From positions 1-7,464 of the forward strand of contig CAYWQL010000041.1 in NCBI GenBank assembly GCA_964460755.1: a stretch of DNA of 7,464 nt, read 5' to 3'. The DNA comes from JAYFNU01 sp964460755 (GTDB taxonomy: Bacteria > Bacillota > Clostridia > Oscillospirales > Ruminococcaceae). Below the pieces are notes generated by a model. The model worked only from the letters and a program-made list of their open reading frames with translations, was not told the origin of the DNA and made no database searches. The position numbers were made by a program, and so were the translations under genes. This document shows positions 4,922 through 7,464 of this stretch, piece by piece. How positions within the stretch are numbered: position 1 is the stretch's first letter; the number at the start of each line of letters is the position of its first letter.

Positions 4922-7360
4922 TCAATTTGCGGCGGAAACCGCGATTTCCCGTTTTGCATTTATTTTTTTCGTCAATTTTTGAGCCTTATTACCGGTTTTC
5001 GATTTGTTGTCGTTACCCTGCATAAGGGAATACTCGAGCACATCCTCTATGCGGTCAACAAGCACAATATGAAGTCCGTCGACGATTTCCTTTTCGATTT
5101 CCGCAAGGTCGCAGGCGTTTTCTCTCGGGATAAGAACCGTATCAAGTTTTTCCTTGTACGCCGCTATAAGCTTTTCCTTAAGTCCGCCTATCGGGATAAC
5201 CCTTCCTTTAAGGGTTATTTCCCCTGTCATTGCGAGGTTCTTCTTTACGGGAATATTGCACACCGCCGAAAGAAGCGAAACGCAAAGGGTCACTCCCGCC
5301 GACGGCCCGTCCTTCGGAACGGCACCCTCCGGCGCATGGATATGAATATCGTATTTTGAAAGCAAATCCTTCGGAACGCTGAATTTGTCTGAAAGCGTTC
5401 TTATGTAGGTTATCGCAAGCTTTGCCGACTCCTTCATAACGTCGCCAAGGCTTCCTGTAATTTCAAGCTTGCCCGTACCCTCGACGACCGTGGTTTCGAT
5501 GGGCATAACCTCGCCGCCGACTGACGTCCAAGCCAAACCGTTAACAATGCCGACCTCGGCTTTATGAGAGGCGATGCTTCCCCTATTCATAGGCGGTCCG
5601 AGAAGCTTTTCAAGTGTTAAGCAGTCTACCTTTACAGCTTCGTTTTCACCTGACACAATAGCTCTTGCCGACTTTCGAATAAGGCTCGCGAGCTTTCTTT
5701 CAAGGTTTCGAACGCCGGCCTCGCGGGTATAATCATCAATAAGCTCATAGAGTGCTTTATCGGTTATCGAGAACTGCTCCTTGGTCAACCCATGGCGAAG
5801 AAGCTGTTTTTTTATTAAGTGAAGCTTTGCTATTTTCAGCTTTTCTTCCCTTGTGTAGCTTGAAAGCTCAATGACGTCCATACGGTCATACAGCGGCGCA
5901 GGAATAGCCGACGCGTCGTTCGCTGTCGTTATGAAAAGCACCCTGCTTAAATCGTACGGGAGGTCGAGAAAGTGGTCGCGGAAGGAATTGTTCTGTTCTG
6001 GGTCAAGAACCTCAAGCAGCGCCGAAGCGGGGTCTCCGCGATAGTCGTTGCCAAGCTTGTCGATTTCGTCGAGAAGAATAAGCGGGTTTGAGCTTCCCGC
6101 GTGGTCGATAGCATTTATTATACGTCCGGGCATTGAACCAACATAGGTCCTTCTATGTCCACGGATTTCGCTTTCATCACGCACGCCGCCAAGCGACATA
6201 CGAACGAATTTTTTCTTCATACATTCGGCGATTGAACGCGCGATTGATGTCTTACCGACTCCGGGAGGCCCGACAAGACATATTATCTGACTGTTTTGAT
6301 TTTCCGTAAGGCTTCTTACGGCGAGAAACTCGATAATGCGTTCCTTAACCTTTTTTAAGCCGTAATGGTCGCGGTCCAAAACGCGCTGAGCGTTTCGCAG
6401 GTTGTAGTTATCCTGCGTAAAGACGTTCCACGGAAGGTCAACTACTGTATCGAGATAGGTTCTGATAACCGCCGCCTCCTGCGAGTTGCTCGGCGTTTGA
6501 ACAAGACGTTCGACCTCTTTTAAAAGCTTTTTAAGATACGCCGCCTCGAGGGGCAGCTCTTTAATCTTCTTGCGGTATTCCTCCGCCTCGGTAACGGTGT
6601 CCTCGCCCTCGCCAAGCTCGTCGGAAATGACTTTAATCTGCTCTCGAAGATAATACTCCCTTTGGTTTTGGTCAATTGACTCCTGAACCTTGTTTGTAAT
6701 ATCGCGCTCAATATTGAGAATATTGTTTTCCTTGATGAGCGCGTTATAAAGACGGATAAGCCGCTTCATAACGTTCGATTCCTCAAGGATGTCCTGCTTT
6801 ACGTTAAAGTCAAGGCTCAGGTTGTGGGCAAGAAATTCGACGAACTTCGAAGGATTCTGCTCAGAAAGAGCCTCAAGCACAATGTCGCTTGAAAGCTTTG
6901 GGAAGTATTCGGTGTATTCGTCAAGCTGTTCGCGTATAGCGCGGACAATCGCATCGGCTCCGTCAACCTCAACGTCCTTCAGCTGTTTCGCGTTCGAGCG
7001 CATAACGCTAACGGTATAGTAATCCTCTTCTTCGTCGTGAAACTCAAGAAGCCGCGCACGATAACGGCACTCGACAAGCACCTTAACAAAGTTATCGGCA
7101 AGACGAAGCACCTGTTGGATTTCCGCGACGACGCCGTAACGGAAAAGGTCGTCCTTCGTCGGCTCCTCGGTCGTCGCGTCGCGCTGAGAGATAAGGAAAA
7201 TCGGCGTTCTTGTTTTCATTGCGTATTCGATAGCCGCGACCGATTTCTTTCTTCCTACGTCGAAGTGATTTACCGTATTCGGAAACATAACCGTTCCCCT
7301 CATGGCCACGAGCGGAATAGTTGTCATATTGTTTGATTTTAGTTTAACCTTAGTTATCAT
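4922..7360 (-). CDS. lon: ATP-dependent serine protease Lon (LonA type)
   Basis: Lon is a cytosolic hexameric AAA+ protease that degrades damaged and selected regulatory proteins. The 812-residue protein has the full LonA layout: a substrate-recognition N domain (about 13-205), a helical region rich in charged residues (about 205-325), an AAA+ module (about 330-590) and a protease domain (about 600-778). Walker A is GPPGVGKT (364-371) and Walker B LILLDEID (427-434). The catalytic Ser687 lies in PKDGPSAG, with the partner Lys730 in GGLKEKL, 43 residues on as in E. coli Lon. Residues about 781-812 form a lysine-rich tail beyond the conserved domain. The ATG at 7360 has TGAGGT upstream with a 9-base gap; the internal Met12 has no ribosome binding site. 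A promoter lies at 7401-7429. I see no CIRCE or CtsR-type operator. It is first in a probable lon-engB-lysA operon. Confidence 0.98.
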   Translation of the reverse strand: MITKVKLKSNNMTTIPLVAMRGTVMFPNTVNHFDVGRKKSVAAIEYAMKTRTPIFLISQRDATTEEPTKDDLFRYGVVAEIQQVLRLADNFVKVLVECRYRARLLEFHDEEEDYYTVSVMRSNAKQLKDVEVDGADAIVRAIREQLDEYTEYFPKLSSDIVLEALSEQNPSKFVEFLAHNLSLDFNVKQDILEESNVMKRLIRLYNALIKENNILNIERDITNKVQESIDQNQREYYLREQIKVISDELGEGEDTVTEAEEYRKKIKELPLEAAYLKKLLKEVERLVQTPSNSQEAAVIRTYLDTVVDLPWNVFTQDNYNLRNAQRVLDRDHYGLKKVKERIIEFLAVRSLTENQNSQIICLVGPPGVGKTSIARSIAECMKKKFVRMSLGGVRDESEIRGHRRTYVGSMPGRIINAIDHAGSSNPLILLDEIDKLGNDYRGDPASALLEVLDPEQNNSFRDHFLDLPYDLSRVLFITTANDASAIPAPLYDRMDVIELSSYTREEKLKIAKLHLIKKQLLRHGLTKEQFSITDKALYELIDDYTREAGVRNLERKLASLIRKSARAIVSGENEAVKVDCLTLEKLLGPPMNRGSIASHKAEVGIVNGLAWTSVGGEVMPIETTVVEGTGKLEITGSLGDVMKESAKLAITYIRTLSDKFSVPKDLLSKYDIHIHAPEGAVPKDGPSAGVTLCVSLLSAVCNIPVKKNLAMTGEITLKGRVIPIGGLKEKLIAAYKEKLDTVLIPRENACDLAEIEKEIVDGLHIVLVDRIEDVLEYSLMQGNDNKSKTGNKAQKLTKKINAKREIAVSAAN

Positions 7361-7400
7361 AATTCTATTACCTCAAATATACAGGCGAGTATGTTTTATA

Positions 7401-7429
7401 ATTATAAATTATTATACTTACAAATGCAA
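7401..7429 (-). promoter_or_regulatory. Sigma-A-type promoter of the lon operon
   Basis: On the minus strand TTGCAT (7429-7424) and a perfect TATAAT (7406-7401) are 17 bases apart. Transcription would start near 7394, giving a leader of about 34 bases to the lon start codon. An overlapping alternative, TTGTAA with TATAAA at the same spacing, lies a few bases further downstream. The promoter begins directly after the hairpin at 7433-7461, which insulates it from the upstream gene. Confidence 0.7.
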
Positions 7430-7432
7430 ATT

Positions 7433-7461
7433 AAAGGGGAAACTTTTCGTTTCCCCTTTTT
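7433..7461. terminator. Intrinsic terminator upstream of lon, possibly bidirectional
   Basis: AAAGGGGAAAC (7433-7443) pairs perfectly with GTTTCCCCTTT (7449-7459) around the 5-base loop TTTTC, an 11-bp stem with four G-C pairs in a row. On the plus strand the second arm runs into TTTTT. On the minus strand it ends in TTTAATTT, a weaker U-run. In context it most likely ends the gene upstream of lon on the minus strand, which lies outside the window; it could also stop transcription arriving from the other direction. Confidence 0.8.
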
Positions 7462-7464
7462 GTT

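Noticed and set aside
4979..7336. Several plus-strand open frames opposite lon
   Set aside because: lon is intact over its full length; the antisense translations look like random cysteine- and arginine-rich shadows.
1..7464. CRISPR array, insertion sequence, prophage, integrase at a tRNA, or toxin-antitoxin genes
   Set aside because: No direct repeats with spacers, no transposase or integrase reading frame and no attachment-site duplication of the tRNA ends were seen.

Overview
The window looks like ordinary chromosomal DNA from a Gram-positive bacterium of the class Clostridia (Bacillota). The pointers are the YerC/YecD-type TrpR homologue, the lon-engB pair, a four-cysteine Hsp33, sigma-A-like promoters with 17-base spacers, AT-rich intergenic DNA and strong GGAGG-type ribosome binding sites. 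The placement is inferred from gene content; I cannot name a genus. Every gene I can support lies on the minus strand, so transcription runs from high to low coordinates.

Right part (7464 to about 3029). An 11-bp hairpin at 7433-7461 closes off whatever lies upstream. A good promoter (TTGCAT-17-TATAAT) then leads into lon (ATP-dependent protease), engB/ysxC (GTPase for large ribosomal subunit assembly) and lysA (diaminopimelate decarboxylase). The three genes are almost contiguous, with gaps of 2 and 4 bases, and probably form one operon.

Middle part (about 3028 to 1050). A weaker promoter in the 60-base gap after lysA can start a second, tightly overlapping unit: a YerC-type TrpR-family regulator, a class I SAM-dependent methyltransferase of unknown substrate, and hslO (redox-regulated chaperone Hsp33). 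Both overlaps are 11 bases and use the same TGAAAAATAAT junction. This supports a TTG start for hslO and suggests translational coupling.

Left part (1049 to 1). A tRNA-Val(CAC) gene with its own strong promoter follows, then a long hairpin with a U-run, a DJ-1/PfpI-family protein whose ribosome binding site begins right after that U-run, an AT-rich spacer with a near-consensus promoter, and a tRNA-Gly(GCC) cut by the window edge.

Functionally the window mixes protein quality control and stress (Lon, Hsp33, the DJ-1-like protein), ribosome and translation functions (EngB, two tRNAs) and lysine/cell-wall precursor synthesis (LysA). I found no CRISPR array, insertion sequence, phage gene, toxin-antitoxin pair or defence island, and no undescribed multi-gene system. 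The points most worth a second look are two A-C mismatches in the tRNA-Val stems, the hairpin placed directly before the DJ-1 gene's ribosome binding site, and the duplicated coupling junction with the non-AUG start of hslO.
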